The notes under the pieces are model-generated. The model did no database searches. It was not told the origin of the DNA and worked only from the letters and a program-made list of their open reading frames with translations. A stretch of DNA of 64,000 nucleotides from Flavivirga aquatica (GTDB taxonomy: Bacteria; Bacteroidota; Bacteroidia; Flavobacteriales; Flavobacteriaceae), in contig NZ_MDJD01000054.1 in NCBI RefSeq assembly GCF_001747085.1, positions 186,001 to 250,000 of the forward strand. Direction: 5' to 3'. Shown here one piece after another: positions 1 to 9,392 of the stretch. The position numbers and the translations under genes were made by a program. Each line of letters begins with the position of its first letter. The first letter of the stretch is position 1.

Positions 1-992
1 TGTTGATAATACTTATCTTGTTCATTCTGGTGTATTTTAAGATAGAAACTTTTTAAAGCAGCATCGTAAGTGGCATGTTTTAATTCTGAATTTGTTCGAA
101 GGTTAATTGAAACTTTATTTGTTACTTGCTTTGTGTATATTAAATCATAAATGTTAGCAATTAAATCCTGATTGATTCCTTTATACAAATGTTTTTGATT
201 TTTGATTAAATCGTCTCTTTTTGCTGAAGGTAAATTGTAAAAGTAATCTACATATTCTGGAGAAGTCATTTCTAAAGTAAGTTTGGAATACTCTAGAGGA
301 AAAAATCTTGGAGAACGTGTAACCCAGTTAAGCTCGTAACCTTGGTCTATGCCTTGCAAAAGGTCGTAAAAAATTTCGGCGGCACTTTGCCCGCTTCCTA
401 AAACTGTAATTGATTTTTTTTCTTGTAATGCTGATTTTTGGGACATATATGACGATGAATGAATGGCTTCATCCTTTAAAAACTTACAACAGTTAGGTAT
501 AAAAGGTTGTGTACCTGTACCTAGTATTAACTTTTTTGTTTTATAAATTTTATCTTCATTTGTTTTTGTACATTTAGATAACACTGTATAATTCTTTTCA
601 TCTTCATTATAAGTGATTTTCGTTACCTCTGTTTGAAAATGAACGTTGGATAGTTTTTGTATAGCCCATTGGCAATATTGATTGTATTCGTTTCGAAGTA
701 ACAAAAAGTTTTCTCGGATATAAAAAGAATATATTCGCCCTTGTTCTTTTATATAATTTAAAAAACTGAATGGATTTGTTGGATCTGCAAGTGTTACCAA
801 ATCTGCCATAAATGGAATTTGAAGCGTTGTATCTTCTAACAACATTCCTGGATGCCAATTAAATTTTTCTTTTTTATCTAAAAAAATGCCATTTAGTGTG
901 CTTATAGATTCTGTTAAACAGGCTAATCCTAAATTCATTGGCCCCACTCCTATCGCTATAAAGTCAAGTATATTATTTGTGTTTGTATCCAT
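1..992 (-). CDS. Lysine/cadaverine N-hydroxylase, siderophore biosynthesis (3' end outside window)
   Basis: FAD/NADPH-dependent N-hydroxylase of the IucD/PvdA/DesB family, which hydroxylates the terminal amine of lysine, ornithine or cadaverine to start hydroxamate siderophore synthesis. The reverse-strand frame opens at ATG 992 and stays open to base 1 (330 codons). It shows the N-terminal FAD motif (DFIAIGVGPMNLGLA), the family segment around FNWHPGM with FMADLVTLADP, and a central NADPH-type motif (SITVLGSGQSAAE). Only 2 bp separate it from the upstream decarboxylase, so the two are almost certainly cotranscribed. Pairing with an amino-acid decarboxylase favours cadaverine or another diamine as substrate over free lysine; that is inference. 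An IucA/IucC-type NIS synthetase would be expected beyond the left edge. Confidence 0.9.
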   Translation of the reverse strand, partial: MDTNTNNILDFIAIGVGPMNLGLACLTESISTLNGIFLDKKEKFNWHPGMLLEDTTLQIPFMADLVTLADPTNPFSFLNYIKEQGRIYSFYIRENFLLLRNEYNQYCQWAIQKLSNVHFQTEVTKITYNEDEKNYTVLSKCTKTNEDKIYKTKKLILGTGTQPFIPNCCKFLKDEAIHSSSYMSQKSALQEKKSITVLGSGQSAAEIFYDLLQGIDQGYELNWVTRSPRFFPLEYSKLTLEMTSPEYVDYFYNLPSAKRDDLIKNQKHLYKGINQDLIANIYDLIYTKQVTNKVSINLRTNSELKHATYDAALKSFYLKIHQNEQDKYYQ

Positions 993-994
993 TT

Positions 995-2500
995 TTAATT
1001 CTTATTTTTATAATTACGACCTGTATCTTTAATCATTTGGATGATATTTAATAAATCATCTATAGTACTTTTAGGGTTTAATAATGTAAATTTCAAGTAC
1101 ACTTTTCCATTTAATTTTGTACTGGCTACTGAAGCTTGACCTGAATTAAAAAGGGTATTTTTAACGTATAGGTTAATGGTATCATGAAGAACTTCTTCTT
1201 GAATGCCTTGTCCTTTATATCTAAAAACTAGTGTACTTAATTCTGGTTTGTGAGCGATTTCAAAATAAGGGTCGTCTTTAATACTATGGTATAAGTCTAA
1301 AGCTAAATAATGCACTTTTTCAAGAAAAGAACCTATTGCCTTATCTCCTGTCATTTTTAATGTAAACCAAAGTTTTAAAGCATCGAACCTACGCGTGGTT
1401 TGTATTGATTTTTCAATTAAATTTGGACAGTCCTCATCTCTATGTTCCAAAGGATTTAGGTAATCTGCGTAGTAAGAGATGTATTTAAAATATTTTGTAT
1501 CCCTTACCAAAAAGGCACTAGAACATACGGGTTGGAACATGGTTTTATGGAAATCGATCGTAATAGAATCTGCTAATTCTATACCTTTTAAATGTTCTTG
1601 ATGGGTTTCTGTTAGTATATAACTTCCGCCATAAGCACCATCTACATGAAACCACATATCATATTCATTAGTAATTTTAGCTATCGTTTCAAGCGGATCG
1701 AAACTTCCAAAATCTGTTGTTCCTGCTGTTGCTACTATAGCAATGGGGATGTTGCCTAGTTGTTTTTCTTTTTCGATAGCCAATACTAATGCATTGGGAT
1801 TTATTTTCATTTTATCATCTGTCTCTACAGGGATTACAGCGTTATACCCCATACCTAATAGCGCTGCATTTTTCTTAATACTAAAATGTGCTTTTTCCGA
1901 GCAGAAGAAACGAAATTTAGAAACAACACTAGACCACCCATTCTCTTTTAAATTCAATCCAAAATGTTTAAAAGCATAATGATCTCTTGCTATTAACAAA
2001 GCCATAAAATTAGATTGTGTACCACCGCTTGTAAATACACCATCAGAAATAGTAGGTAATCCCATTTTTGAACATATCCATTGGATTATTTCTTGTTCAA
2101 TTAATGTCGCAGATGTGCTTTGATCCCATGTTTCGATGGCTGTGTTTACAGAAGATGCTATTATATCTCCCACTACTGCTGGTAATAATACAGGACAATT
2201 AAGGTGTGCTACATAATTTGGATGGTGAAAACCTATGGCATGATCTAGATATAATTCCTTGATTTCTTTTAAAGTATCATCAATAGATAGTGTGCTATTA
2301 GAATTTGCTGTTATTAAGTTTGTCTTCGACCTAAGATTACTAGGAGACTCTCCACTATAAAAATTTTCATTATTCAAAAAATTAGTAACATAATGCACTG
2401 TTTTTTGAATGTATTCTTCGTATGTGTACTTAGATTCTGGAGAAAAAAACTGATTGATTTGCTTATCTGTAACTAAGCGATTTTCTGTGTTTAGGAGCAT
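995..2500 (-). CDS. PLP-dependent group II decarboxylase (lysine/diaminobutyrate decarboxylase-like)
   Basis: Pyridoxal-phosphate decarboxylase of the DDC/GadB/DesA group, 501 aa, full length for the family. Visible landmarks are the cofactor-stacking His near 205 (SEKAHFS), the Asp/Ala pair at 287-289 (HVDGAYGG) and the Schiff-base Lys at 319 (TIDFHKTMFQP). It is the first gene of a two-gene unit with the N-hydroxylase 2 bp downstream, the DesA-DesB arrangement used for cadaverine-based siderophores of the bisucaberin/desferrioxamine type. Lysine as substrate is inferred from this context; diaminobutyrate decarboxylases look very similar. No convincing Fur box or TAnnTTTG promoter was found upstream by eye. 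Confidence 0.88.
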   Translation of the reverse strand: MLLNTENRLVTDKQINQFFSPESKYTYEEYIQKTVHYVTNFLNNENFYSGESPSNLRSKTNLITANSNSTLSIDDTLKEIKELYLDHAIGFHHPNYVAHLNCPVLLPAVVGDIIASSVNTAIETWDQSTSATLIEQEIIQWICSKMGLPTISDGVFTSGGTQSNFMALLIARDHYAFKHFGLNLKENGWSSVVSKFRFFCSEKAHFSIKKNAALLGMGYNAVIPVETDDKMKINPNALVLAIEKEKQLGNIPIAIVATAGTTDFGSFDPLETIAKITNEYDMWFHVDGAYGGSYILTETHQEHLKGIELADSITIDFHKTMFQPVCSSAFLVRDTKYFKYISYYADYLNPLEHRDEDCPNLIEKSIQTTRRFDALKLWFTLKMTGDKAIGSFLEKVHYLALDLYHSIKDDPYFEIAHKPELSTLVFRYKGQGIQEEVLHDTINLYVKNTLFNSGQASVASTKLNGKVYLKFTLLNPKSTIDDLLNIIQMIKDTGRNYKNKN

Positions 2501-2851
2501 ATTATTTTTATTTAATCTAAATAAGTTTTGCGAATTTAGAATTAAACTAAAACAGATTCATGACGTATGTTGGATAAAAAAAGACGTGGAGTAAATCAAT
2601 TCTTATTTTAATAACATCTTATTCCTCAGGTTAAGGTATCGTTTCCCCTTTTGCTACTATAATATATAACTTTATAACAGTACATTTTATATATGAATTA
2701 ATTTCCCTATTCTTTTCTTACGTATTTTGTATCGAATATTAAAAGATAAAATCTTTCACAAAAAGAAGACCGTCTTTTCAAACGATCTTCTTAAGTTATT
2801 TTGAACCCTATTTTATTTAATTTTCAGAACACTCTGAAAAATATTAAAAAT
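2501..2851. other. Intergenic, AT-rich
   Basis: 351 bp between the siderophore decarboxylase start and the end of the GH16 gene. Apart from the hairpin at 2763-2792 nothing recognisable is present. The siderophore promoter must lie here or overlap the terminator. Confidence 0.6.
2763..2792 (-). terminator. Rho-independent terminator of the GH16 gene
   Basis: Stem arms AAGAAGACCGT and ACGATCTTCTT (one mismatch) enclose an 8-nt loop, with a T run following on the minus strand. It lies 60 bp past the GH16 stop codon. Confidence 0.7.
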
Positions 2852-4087
2852 TTAGTTGAAAATTATTTTCGCATTATATGTATCCAATGCACTCTTAGCT
2901 TTTAAGATATGTAATCCATGTAATTTTAATCCTTTTATGTTTATATTTCCATTAAAAAAGGTAGCATTATAAACTCGTTTTCCTGTCAAATCGAAAATAG
3001 AAACTTCAACATTTTCATCTATTCCTAAATCAAAACTCAACTCATCATTAACAGGGTTTGGAAATGACTTTACTTCTAAATTATCATTAACTTCTTCTTT
3101 TAAATTATCATCAATCGCAACTTGTTTTGATGATTTAGATACTTTTTTCCAAGTACGTACCCAATCCACCATCATAACTTGATTAGGAATAGTTGCAGAA
3201 CCAGCAGGTTTTTTTGCTATTTTAGTATTATCTGAGGGTCTTGTGCTACTTGCAGGACATACTCTTTGTGCTACAAAAGGTTTACGTAAACCTAAAGACA
3301 AAGCAACATGATAAGGCTTTTGCTTAAAAAAATCATTCACTCTTCTTGCAACTTCTCTACCATTAACATACCATATAATGCTAGCACTATCTATATAAAC
3401 ACCGTAAGTATTAAAATTAGCAGCATTAGAAACAGAAGATTTTTTTTTGTAAGTAGGATTATTAGAAGGTCTAACAAATTTTAATTTACCGCCTACCTTT
3501 CGTTTAGAATGCACACTATGTTGCGTTTCATTTTTATTACTGTTTCCTTGAGTAAGCTCTACAACATCTACTTCGTTATACGCCACTCCTCCAACCAAAT
3601 TGTTTTTTTTAGGATCGCTAAATAACCATAGCGCAGGACTAAAACCAGGGAATCTTGTAACACCTTTAATTCTTCCTTCTAGAAAAATTCCTCTTTTTAC
3701 ATCGGCTACACTTATAACTCCTTTACTTTTTAGCATTCCAGAGCGAAAGTAAAGTTTACCTGGCTCTTGTGTTCCAGCACAACTATTAGGAATTCTAGCA
3801 TTAAAACCATTTTTTTTATGTACTGTACTAATTGCTGTAGCAGATCCATTATAACTTATGTTATTGCCATTATCCCATTTCCAAACTGCTGCTTGATCTG
3901 GTTTTTTTTGCCATATACCACCAGCTCCTCTTCCTTTTCTATTAAATTCATCTGTAAAATTAGCCATTGATTGCCAAGCTTCCCCAGACGGTCTTCCATT
4001 AGGTCTATTAACAGCCTGTGAAAATCCTTGTACTACTATTAAAAGCAATAGTAAAAATACCATTGCTTGTTTTCTTATTTCATTCAT
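2852..4087 (-). CDS. Secreted GH16 glycoside hydrolase with T9SS sorting domain (agarase/carrageenase-like)
   Basis: 411-aa secreted polysaccharide hydrolase. Residues 1-25 form a Sec signal peptide (hydrophobic MVFLLLLLIVVQG, cleavage near FSQA). The GH16 domain spans about 30-320 and carries the catalytic signature EVDVVE, giving nucleophile Glu172, Asp174 and acid/base Glu177. The ExDxxE spacing and the later WYVNGREVARR and VDWVRTWK segments are typical of beta-agarases, porphyranases and kappa-carrageenases. The last 75 residues form a type-A T9SS C-terminal domain (SFPNPVNDELSF, then VSIFDLTGKRVY), so the protein is exported by T9SS and released or surface-anchored. The exact substrate cannot be fixed. 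A second in-frame ATG at codon 9 is an alternative start. Confidence 0.9.
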   Translation of the reverse strand: MNEIRKQAMVFLLLLLIVVQGFSQAVNRPNGRPSGEAWQSMANFTDEFNRKGRGAGGIWQKKPDQAAVWKWDNGNNISYNGSATAISTVHKKNGFNARIPNSCAGTQEPGKLYFRSGMLKSKGVISVADVKRGIFLEGRIKGVTRFPGFSPALWLFSDPKKNNLVGGVAYNEVDVVELTQGNSNKNETQHSVHSKRKVGGKLKFVRPSNNPTYKKKSSVSNAANFNTYGVYIDSASIIWYVNGREVARRVNDFFKQKPYHVALSLGLRKPFVAQRVCPASSTRPSDNTKIAKKPAGSATIPNQVMMVDWVRTWKKVSKSSKQVAIDDNLKEEVNDNLEVKSFPNPVNDELSFDLGIDENVEVSIFDLTGKRVYNATFFNGNINIKGLKLHGLHILKAKSALDTYNAKIIFN

Positions 4088-4691
4088 AAGTTTAGTTGTT
4101 TTTTTGTCTTAATTAATAGTTTAAATAGGGTCAAAATTTTAATTAAATTACGAATTACAATTAATATATAAACAAAAGTAATACATGCTTTGAAGAAAAA
4201 TAATATAAGTATATATTAAATTATTGATAATCAACACATTACATTATTAATGAAATTTTCACAAAAACGCACATATTAATCCTAACCATCTAATAATCAA
4301 TATTTTTTGTAAGAAAAAAGATTAATTATACTATTTAGTTATCAAGAAGTTTATATTCTAAATATTTTAAAATCCATCTTAACATTCCCCACAATAAATT
4401 CATAAAAAAGAATAATAAATTAATATACTTTACTAAAAACCACAGATATTTAAAATTAAGTGTATTATTCTGAAAACATAAAAACTATACTCTTTAAAAT
4501 CAATTAAGTTAAAAAGACAAGAGCCATAAAAGAATGATATTATATATTTTTTTTTCAGAATTTTAAAATAAGTTCAACTACTCCATAAATAAATATTCAA
4601 GTTTACGTTATTTATAAAGTTTCATTTAACTTACACATAAAAACTTCCTGTTTTTTATATATATTTATGTCAAATCTAAACCAACTACCCT
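4088..4691. other. Divergent intergenic region, AT-rich
   Basis: 604 bp between the divergently transcribed GH16 gene and the DUF4157 toxin gene. It is very A/T rich with poly-T tracts. A minus-strand TACTTTTG at 4173-4180 fits the Bacteroidota -7 consensus but has no matching -33 TTG at the right distance, so I call no promoter. Confidence 0.5.
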
Positions 4692-6194
4692 ATGAGCATA
4701 TATCTTGATGAATTGGAAAATAAAAGTACACTCTCCAATACTGAAAAAAAAGAAACTCAATCCATTCAATTTGAAGATAAAAGAGCTAAAAATTCTAAAC
4801 AGAATCATATTCAAAGTACTATAAATAATAGTTCCAGGGTTGTTTCACAAAAAGAAAAAATGGATAGTATTTCTAGCGCTCCTATTCAAAAAAAAGAAAA
4901 TAAAACAGGTTTACCAGACCAATTAAAATCTGGTATAGAAAATTTATCGGGCATAGATATGAGTGATACTCGAGTGCATTACAATTCTCCTAAACCTACC
5001 CAATTACAAGCCCATGCCTATGCGCAAGGGACAGATATACATGTTGCATCTGGTCAAGAAAAACATTTAGGACACGAAGCATGGCATGTCGTACAGCAAA
5101 AACAAGGCAGGGTTAAACCTACTACGCAATTAAAAGGTGTTGATGTAAATGATAATATTGGATTGGAAAGAGAGGCGGATATTATGGGAGAAAAAGCAAT
5201 TCAAAAACCAGGCACAAAAAATTTACAATTAAAACCAATAGCTTCTACTAGTTCGTCTGCACAGCTTAAAACTATACAAAGAGCACAAAATGATGCTGAA
5301 AATGAAAAAAATGCGCGTACTAATTGTGCTTTAGTAACTATTGCTAATTTAACGGGTAAAGATAAATCTTCTGATGTAAGTGGTGATCTTGAACAGGATA
5401 ATCAATTTTTCGTGAATTATATGAGAAGTTACGATGACAGGTTAAAAAATATAGAAAGTAATGAAGAAAACGACATGGACTTACAAACTATGGGTATGAT
5501 TGCTTGGGTTTTTAAAGATAAAGGTGCTTATCCTAAAGGATGGACGGCAGAAAAATTTGAAGCTTCAATTACTGCGCTTGCTACAGAAAAAGAACCTAAT
5601 GTAAATGAGCCTCGCACAGTTTCGGATGCCGAAGATGAAATGAAACTCTATGATTCTGGTACTAAATTTGCAGTTCAATGTACTGGTGCTGGTGGTATAC
5701 TTTCACATTGGTTAATTGCTGAAAATAAAGATGGTACTATAAAATATATTGACGACCAAGCCAATCGTCCTGCTCGTGCCGCAAATGTTGATGATGTTTC
5801 TAGCGATTTACAAGAAGATTCTGTTAAAGGTTCTGTTAGAGGTTCTGTAGATTTTGGTTCAGATTTTGGTTCCCTGGATGGAGGATCGCGAAGAGGGTCT
5901 TTAGAAAGTTTGTCTGATCGTTCTGATATAGAAGATTCGCAAGGAGGTGATTTAGCGAATCTTCCTGAAGCGAAACAAACTCGAGGAAATCTCTGGGTAA
6001 AATCTGGTAAAGTGGGCGATATAAAAGAATTTCTTTCCCCTAATAAAGAAAAAGAAGTTGCTCGTATTAAATATGAGGATATGACAGCTAGTAAGCCTTA
6101 CGATACTCCTGTTTGGTTTAGAGATGATACAGCTGCAGGAGAATTAGTAGCTGTTAAGGCTGATGCCATAATTTCTATTATTCCTCAAGTTTAA
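4692..6194 (+). CDS. DUF4157-domain polymorphic toxin, candidate eCIS cargo
   Basis: 500-aa protein with three parts. Residues 1-75 are low-complexity and Lys/Gln/Ser rich. Residues 75-170 form a DUF4157 module with the zinc-binding HEAWH (128-132) and the usual LEREADIMG tail. The C-terminal part, about 200-500, is unlike anything I can name. It contains a Cys in NCALVTIANL (C212), a His in ILSHWLIAEN (H339) and an Asp pair in IKYIDDQ (354-355), an order that fits a papain-like fold (protease or deamidase toxin); that is inference. A Gly/Ser/Asp-rich linker with repeated GSVRGS/GSDFGS units follows (about 376-410). DUF4157 proteins are known to be linked to eCIS loci, and this gene lies just beyond the distal end of the eCIS operon on the opposite strand. 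No immunity gene is adjacent. Confidence 0.75.
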   Translation: MSIYLDELENKSTLSNTEKKETQSIQFEDKRAKNSKQNHIQSTINNSSRVVSQKEKMDSISSAPIQKKENKTGLPDQLKSGIENLSGIDMSDTRVHYNSPKPTQLQAHAYAQGTDIHVASGQEKHLGHEAWHVVQQKQGRVKPTTQLKGVDVNDNIGLEREADIMGEKAIQKPGTKNLQLKPIASTSSSAQLKTIQRAQNDAENEKNARTNCALVTIANLTGKDKSSDVSGDLEQDNQFFVNYMRSYDDRLKNIESNEENDMDLQTMGMIAWVFKDKGAYPKGWTAEKFEASITALATEKEPNVNEPRTVSDAEDEMKLYDSGTKFAVQCTGAGGILSHWLIAENKDGTIKYIDDQANRPARAANVDDVSSDLQEDSVKGSVRGSVDFGSDFGSLDGGSRRGSLESLSDRSDIEDSQGGDLANLPEAKQTRGNLWVKSGKVGDIKEFLSPNKEKEVARIKYEDMTASKPYDTPVWFRDDTAAGELVAVKADAIISIIPQV

Positions 6195-6218
6195 AATAAA
6201 AATAATTTTCTTCTCAAG

Positions 6219-6253
6219 AACAAAGGCTAAATAATTATAGCCTTTGTTTTTTT
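6219..6253 (+). terminator. Rho-independent terminator of the DUF4157 gene
   Basis: AACAAAGGCTA and TAGCCTTTGTT form an 11-bp stem with a short A/T loop followed by a T run, 25 bp after the toxin stop codon. Confidence 0.9.
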
Positions 6254-6750
6254 ATAAATATTACTTTTATTGAGGATAATTTTAAAGTTGAAAAGACGAG
6301 TACACATCGTTTGGCGTATAGCTTGTTTTTTAACTCAATTCTTTGTTGGCAAATCGGCTTATAGTTCTTGATTAGTTCTTCAAAATCTAATTTAATTATT
6401 TCCCAGTCTTTATCCTTATAACAGTTTGGTGTAAAATCATCCTCAGCAACATAAAAATCAATAATTTGAGTTAATAATTCGTCTTTAGAATAACCATATG
6501 GATTTCTTTTCAGGTAAAAATCTATCAAATTATCTAATGTGAATATATCTAAAATCTCGTGAATGTCCCAAAAATCTTTTTTCCTACCACCTTGAGCAAT
6601 TATTTCAAGCTTCATTGCAGACACTTCTTCAATACTTGCAAATCTAATATTTTGTTCAATACTACAAGGAAATACGAAAGGTTCCGTATAAAATAAATCT
6701 AATTTTACTAAATCATATTTGTTATTACCTATAAAATAAGATTTTCCCAT
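6235..6750 (-). pseudogene. Truncated AbiEii/COG2253-type nucleotidyltransferase remnant
   Basis: The readable frame matches the middle and C-terminal part of AbiEii-like nucleotidyltransferases (toxin of type IV toxin-antitoxin systems): KLDLFYTEPF, then FASIEEVSAMKLEII and GGRKKDFWDIHEIL. Family-like sequence continues upstream without a start codon to about 6835, where a stop occurs. The N-terminal GSxxxN/DxD catalytic motif is absent, so the gene is 5'-truncated. The last 25 or so residues run into the terminator of the opposite gene and do not look native. I read this as a decayed fragment with no partner antitoxin nearby. Confidence 0.65.
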
Positions 6751-6941
6751 TCCTACATCTCCAATAGTAGATGTTTCTACATAAGGAAATCTGTCATTTA
6801 AGACAAAGAATAAACAATTAATTTTGATTGAGCACTAAACTAAATCAAAAAAATTGACCACTTTGCAAATAGACATACGACCTTAGATTAAATATTAATT
6901 GCCCAATTTGCTATATAGCGTTGTAGGTAGTTCTTATTACT

Positions 6942-7202
6942 TTATTTTTTTCTAATATGTCCTTTTACATAAACTCTTTTTCCTGATTTAGTTTTCCTAT
7001 AATGGCCTTTAAAATAAGTCGATCCTGATGATCTAGATCTACCAAAACTTTTATATTTATATTTTAAATATTTGTTCTTTCAGTTCAAAAACCTTATGGT
7101 TGAGAGCGTTTATTTCTGTACCTAAACTATCAATTTTTACATTTTTCTGACCATAAGTCAGTGATCCGAATAATAGTAAAAAAGAACTACTTTGCTTTTC
7201 AT
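6942..7202 (-). pseudogene. Decayed small secreted protein with coiled coil and basic C-terminus
   Basis: Three reading frames on the minus strand piece together into one protein. ATG 7202 opens MKSKVVLF. A shift at a T6 run continues as LLLFGSLTYGQ, completing a signal peptide, then VKIDSLGTEINALNHKV, which is coiled-coil-like. A second shift near 7060 gives a basic tail (STYFKGHYRKTKSGK) ending at the TAA at 6942. Such short GHYRK-tailed secreted proteins occur in flavobacteria, with unknown function. Two frameshifts make it non-functional unless they are sequencing errors at homopolymers. Confidence 0.5.
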
Positions 7203-7306
7203 AAAACAAGTCCTACACATTAATAAAGCACATTCATAAACTTTAACTTACAAAATGTAAACCATACTAAATCGCAAACATTTCAAATATAAAACTACCC
7301 TCTCAC

Positions 7307-7552
7307 CTACTTACTTCTTTTTACCAATTCATTTTTATAAACCTTTACACCTCCCTTTGCAATCTTAAAAGCCGCTTGAATACACATTAAAATACCATAA
7401 AAACTAATACCATGTTTCCAATGGATTTCTAGGTGCATAACATCTGCTTTATATAATTCTTCGATACCTATAACAATTAAACCTATAGAAACGATAAGGT
7501 TTACATATGAGTTATCTAATATTTTAGATAAAAATGGTATTATATTTTTCAT
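7307..7552 (-). CDS. Small membrane protein at the end of the eCIS operon
   Basis: 81 aa. One strongly hydrophobic segment at about residues 16-32 (VNLIVSIGLIVIGIEEL) and a weaker one at about 47-62 suggest one or two membrane passes, with a basic C-terminus. It lies 82 bp downstream of the PAAR-like gene on the same strand and is probably the last gene of the operon. I do not recognise the family. A role in release or membrane contact of the particle would be speculation. Confidence 0.55.
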   Translation of the reverse strand: MKNIIPFLSKILDNSYVNLIVSIGLIVIGIEELYKADVMHLEIHWKHGISFYGILMCIQAAFKIAKGGVKVYKNELVKRSK

Positions 7553-7634
7553 TTTATATTTACTGTAATTTTATAGCTTATATCTGTTTAACTCTAAGCA
7601 CGCTTTAATAATTTAAAAATTGAACAGATATTCT

Positions 7635-8024
7635 CTAAGCAATATCCACATCTTCTTCCCCTGCATCTGAAAATGAAATTGAACCTGCCCAAAGGCAATC
7701 GCAAGTACTTCCATCGTCTAAGGCACTCATTCCGTTAATAGCAACGTCTGCTATTCCAGGAGACCAAGGTGTAACCGTACTTGGTACACAAGGTGCTGGA
7801 GTTTGCACACCACTTGCTGCAGCTGTTGCTGCTATTACTGCTGGATTGGTTGTGGACGAACATTCTCCAAAAGTCATAATATTTACTAATGGAATATAAT
7901 CGTTAACCGTGGCAGCAGGCATACTATCTGCATTCACTTCATTTGTTGGTAATATAACTAAACTAGATGTTGCTGTTCCATAAGAACAGGACATTGATGC
8001 ACCACTGCATACTAGATTTGCCAT
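7635..8024 (-). CDS. PAAR-like spike tip protein (DUF4280)
   Basis: 129 aa. It follows the DUF4280 PAAR-like pattern: N-terminal LVCSGASMSCSYGTA, central MTFGECSSTTNP, then PCVPSTVTPWSPG and late CDCLWAGSISF. These Cys/Gly-rich repeats form the metal-bound cone that caps the VgrG-like spike (Afp10/Pvc10 position). It is 12 bp downstream of the AAA+ ATPase gene. The acidic tail GEEDVDIA is not part of the fold. No effector domain is fused. Confidence 0.88.
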   Translation of the reverse strand: MANLVCSGASMSCSYGTATSSLVILPTNEVNADSMPAATVNDYIPLVNIMTFGECSSTTNPAVIAATAAASGVQTPAPCVPSTVTPWSPGIADVAINGMSALDDGSTCDCLWAGSISFSDAGEEDVDIA

Positions 8025-8036
8025 AAGTTTTATTTT

Positions 8037-9392
8037 TTAATTTAGGGTTTTATTTGATTTTTCGTATTCTCTTTTTATTCCTGTCATAATATTAGTAAAG
8101 TTAATTTTCTTTTCTCCTTTACCAGCTGCTTTTATAGCACAATACCTTAGCACATTAATCATTTCCCCACCAGACAGCTCATAATCTTTAGCAATTGTAT
8201 CGATAACTTGTGGTCCTTCTTCTATTTCGAAAACACTACTCACCATATTTTCCCATAAACGTTTACGCTCTTTATATTTTGGTTTAGGAAAATTGATAGT
8301 GCTCTGGAAACGTCTTAAAAATGCCTCATCTATATTAGTCATCAAATTGGTTGCTAAAATAACTAATCCGTCAAAATTTTCAATACGCTGTAATAAATAG
8401 GCAACTTCCTGGTTGGCATGCCTATCGTTAGATGAATTTGTTTCTGTTCGTTTACTAAATAAAGCATCGGCCTCATCAAAAAACAGAATCCATCCTTTAG
8501 ATGATGCGACATCGAATAAACGTCCTAAGTTTTTTTCTGTTTCTCCAATATATTTGGAGACAATCATGGATAAATCTATTCTAAACACGGGTTTGTTAAT
8601 AGATTTCCCTAATAAAGTTGCTGCTAACGTTTTTCCAGTTCCTGGAGGGCCATAAAACAGTACTTTATAGCCTAGTTTTAAAGTTTTATCTAATTCCCAT
8701 TCATGCAAAATTAAATCGCTATGCTTAAGCCATTGTTTAATTTCTATTAATTGATCTTTTATATTAGTCTCTAATATAAGATCTGCCCAATCCATTTTGG
8801 TAGTTATTTCTTCTGCTGGAAATCTGGAATTATATTTAGGTTTATATTTTTTACTGGTTATTATAATTCCTAGATATTCTTCTGATAGTTGTAAGGCTTC
8901 ATGAAGCTCTACAGGTTGCTTTTTTGCTTCTAAAATCCCCTCTTGATATAGTGTATTGTTTTCATAAACGATTTTCATAAATTCCAAACGCTTTTGAATA
9001 TCGTTAGCACCTCCCAGAAGAAAACAAACGGTTTCTAAAGTGGGACTAAAGCCTCCTTTTTTCTCATCTTTAACGCCTCCAAATTCTGAAAACTCCACAT
9101 CCAGAGATTTATTTTTTATTAAAAACAAATCTAAACTCTGGGGTTTTAAATGTCTTACCATAGCCATGATTAACATAAGGCGCTCTTCAAAAGACAAATT
9201 GTATTTCTTTAATATTTGTGAATATCCCGATGTATCATTTTCTGTAACCTGTGGTGGGGTTAATTCCTTTACAGATTTGTATTGGCAATCATTATTAAAA
9301 TAAAGTGCTAACGCAGTATCTATAACGGCTTCTATCCACTGTATTTCATACTGTAGTATTGTTTCTATTTTTTTACTGGTTAAGATCTCCAT
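8037..9392 (-). CDS. eCIS AAA+ ATPase (Afp15/Pvc15-like)
   Basis: AAA+ ATPase conserved in eCIS loci and needed for particle assembly or cargo loading in characterised systems. From the chosen start (451 aa) the Walker A motif GPPGTGKT is near 248-255 and Walker B ILFFDEADALF near 302-312, followed by LATNL and FLRRF (arginine finger/sensor region). The N-terminal 200 residues are the eCIS-specific helical domain. A longer frame starts at 9446, but the ATG at 9392 (MEILTSKKIE) overlaps the upstream gene by only 13 bp and begins family-like sequence, so I prefer it. Confidence 0.92.
   Translation of the reverse strand: MEILTSKKIETILQYEIQWIEAVIDTALALYFNNDCQYKSVKELTPPQVTENDTSGYSQILKKYNLSFEERLMLIMAMVRHLKPQSLDLFLIKNKSLDVEFSEFGGVKDEKKGGFSPTLETVCFLLGGANDIQKRLEFMKIVYENNTLYQEGILEAKKQPVELHEALQLSEEYLGIIITSKKYKPKYNSRFPAEEITTKMDWADLILETNIKDQLIEIKQWLKHSDLILHEWELDKTLKLGYKVLFYGPPGTGKTLAATLLGKSINKPVFRIDLSMIVSKYIGETEKNLGRLFDVASSKGWILFFDEADALFSKRTETNSSNDRHANQEVAYLLQRIENFDGLVILATNLMTNIDEAFLRRFQSTINFPKPKYKERKRLWENMVSSVFEIEEGPQVIDTIAKDYELSGGEMINVLRYCAIKAAGKGEKKINFTNIMTGIKREYEKSNKTLN

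Noticed and set aside
6910-6935. CGTTGTAGG after TATATAG resembles the right core of the array palindromes
   Set aside because: No left arm, no matching box and no conserved interior nearby; could be chance or an old scar.
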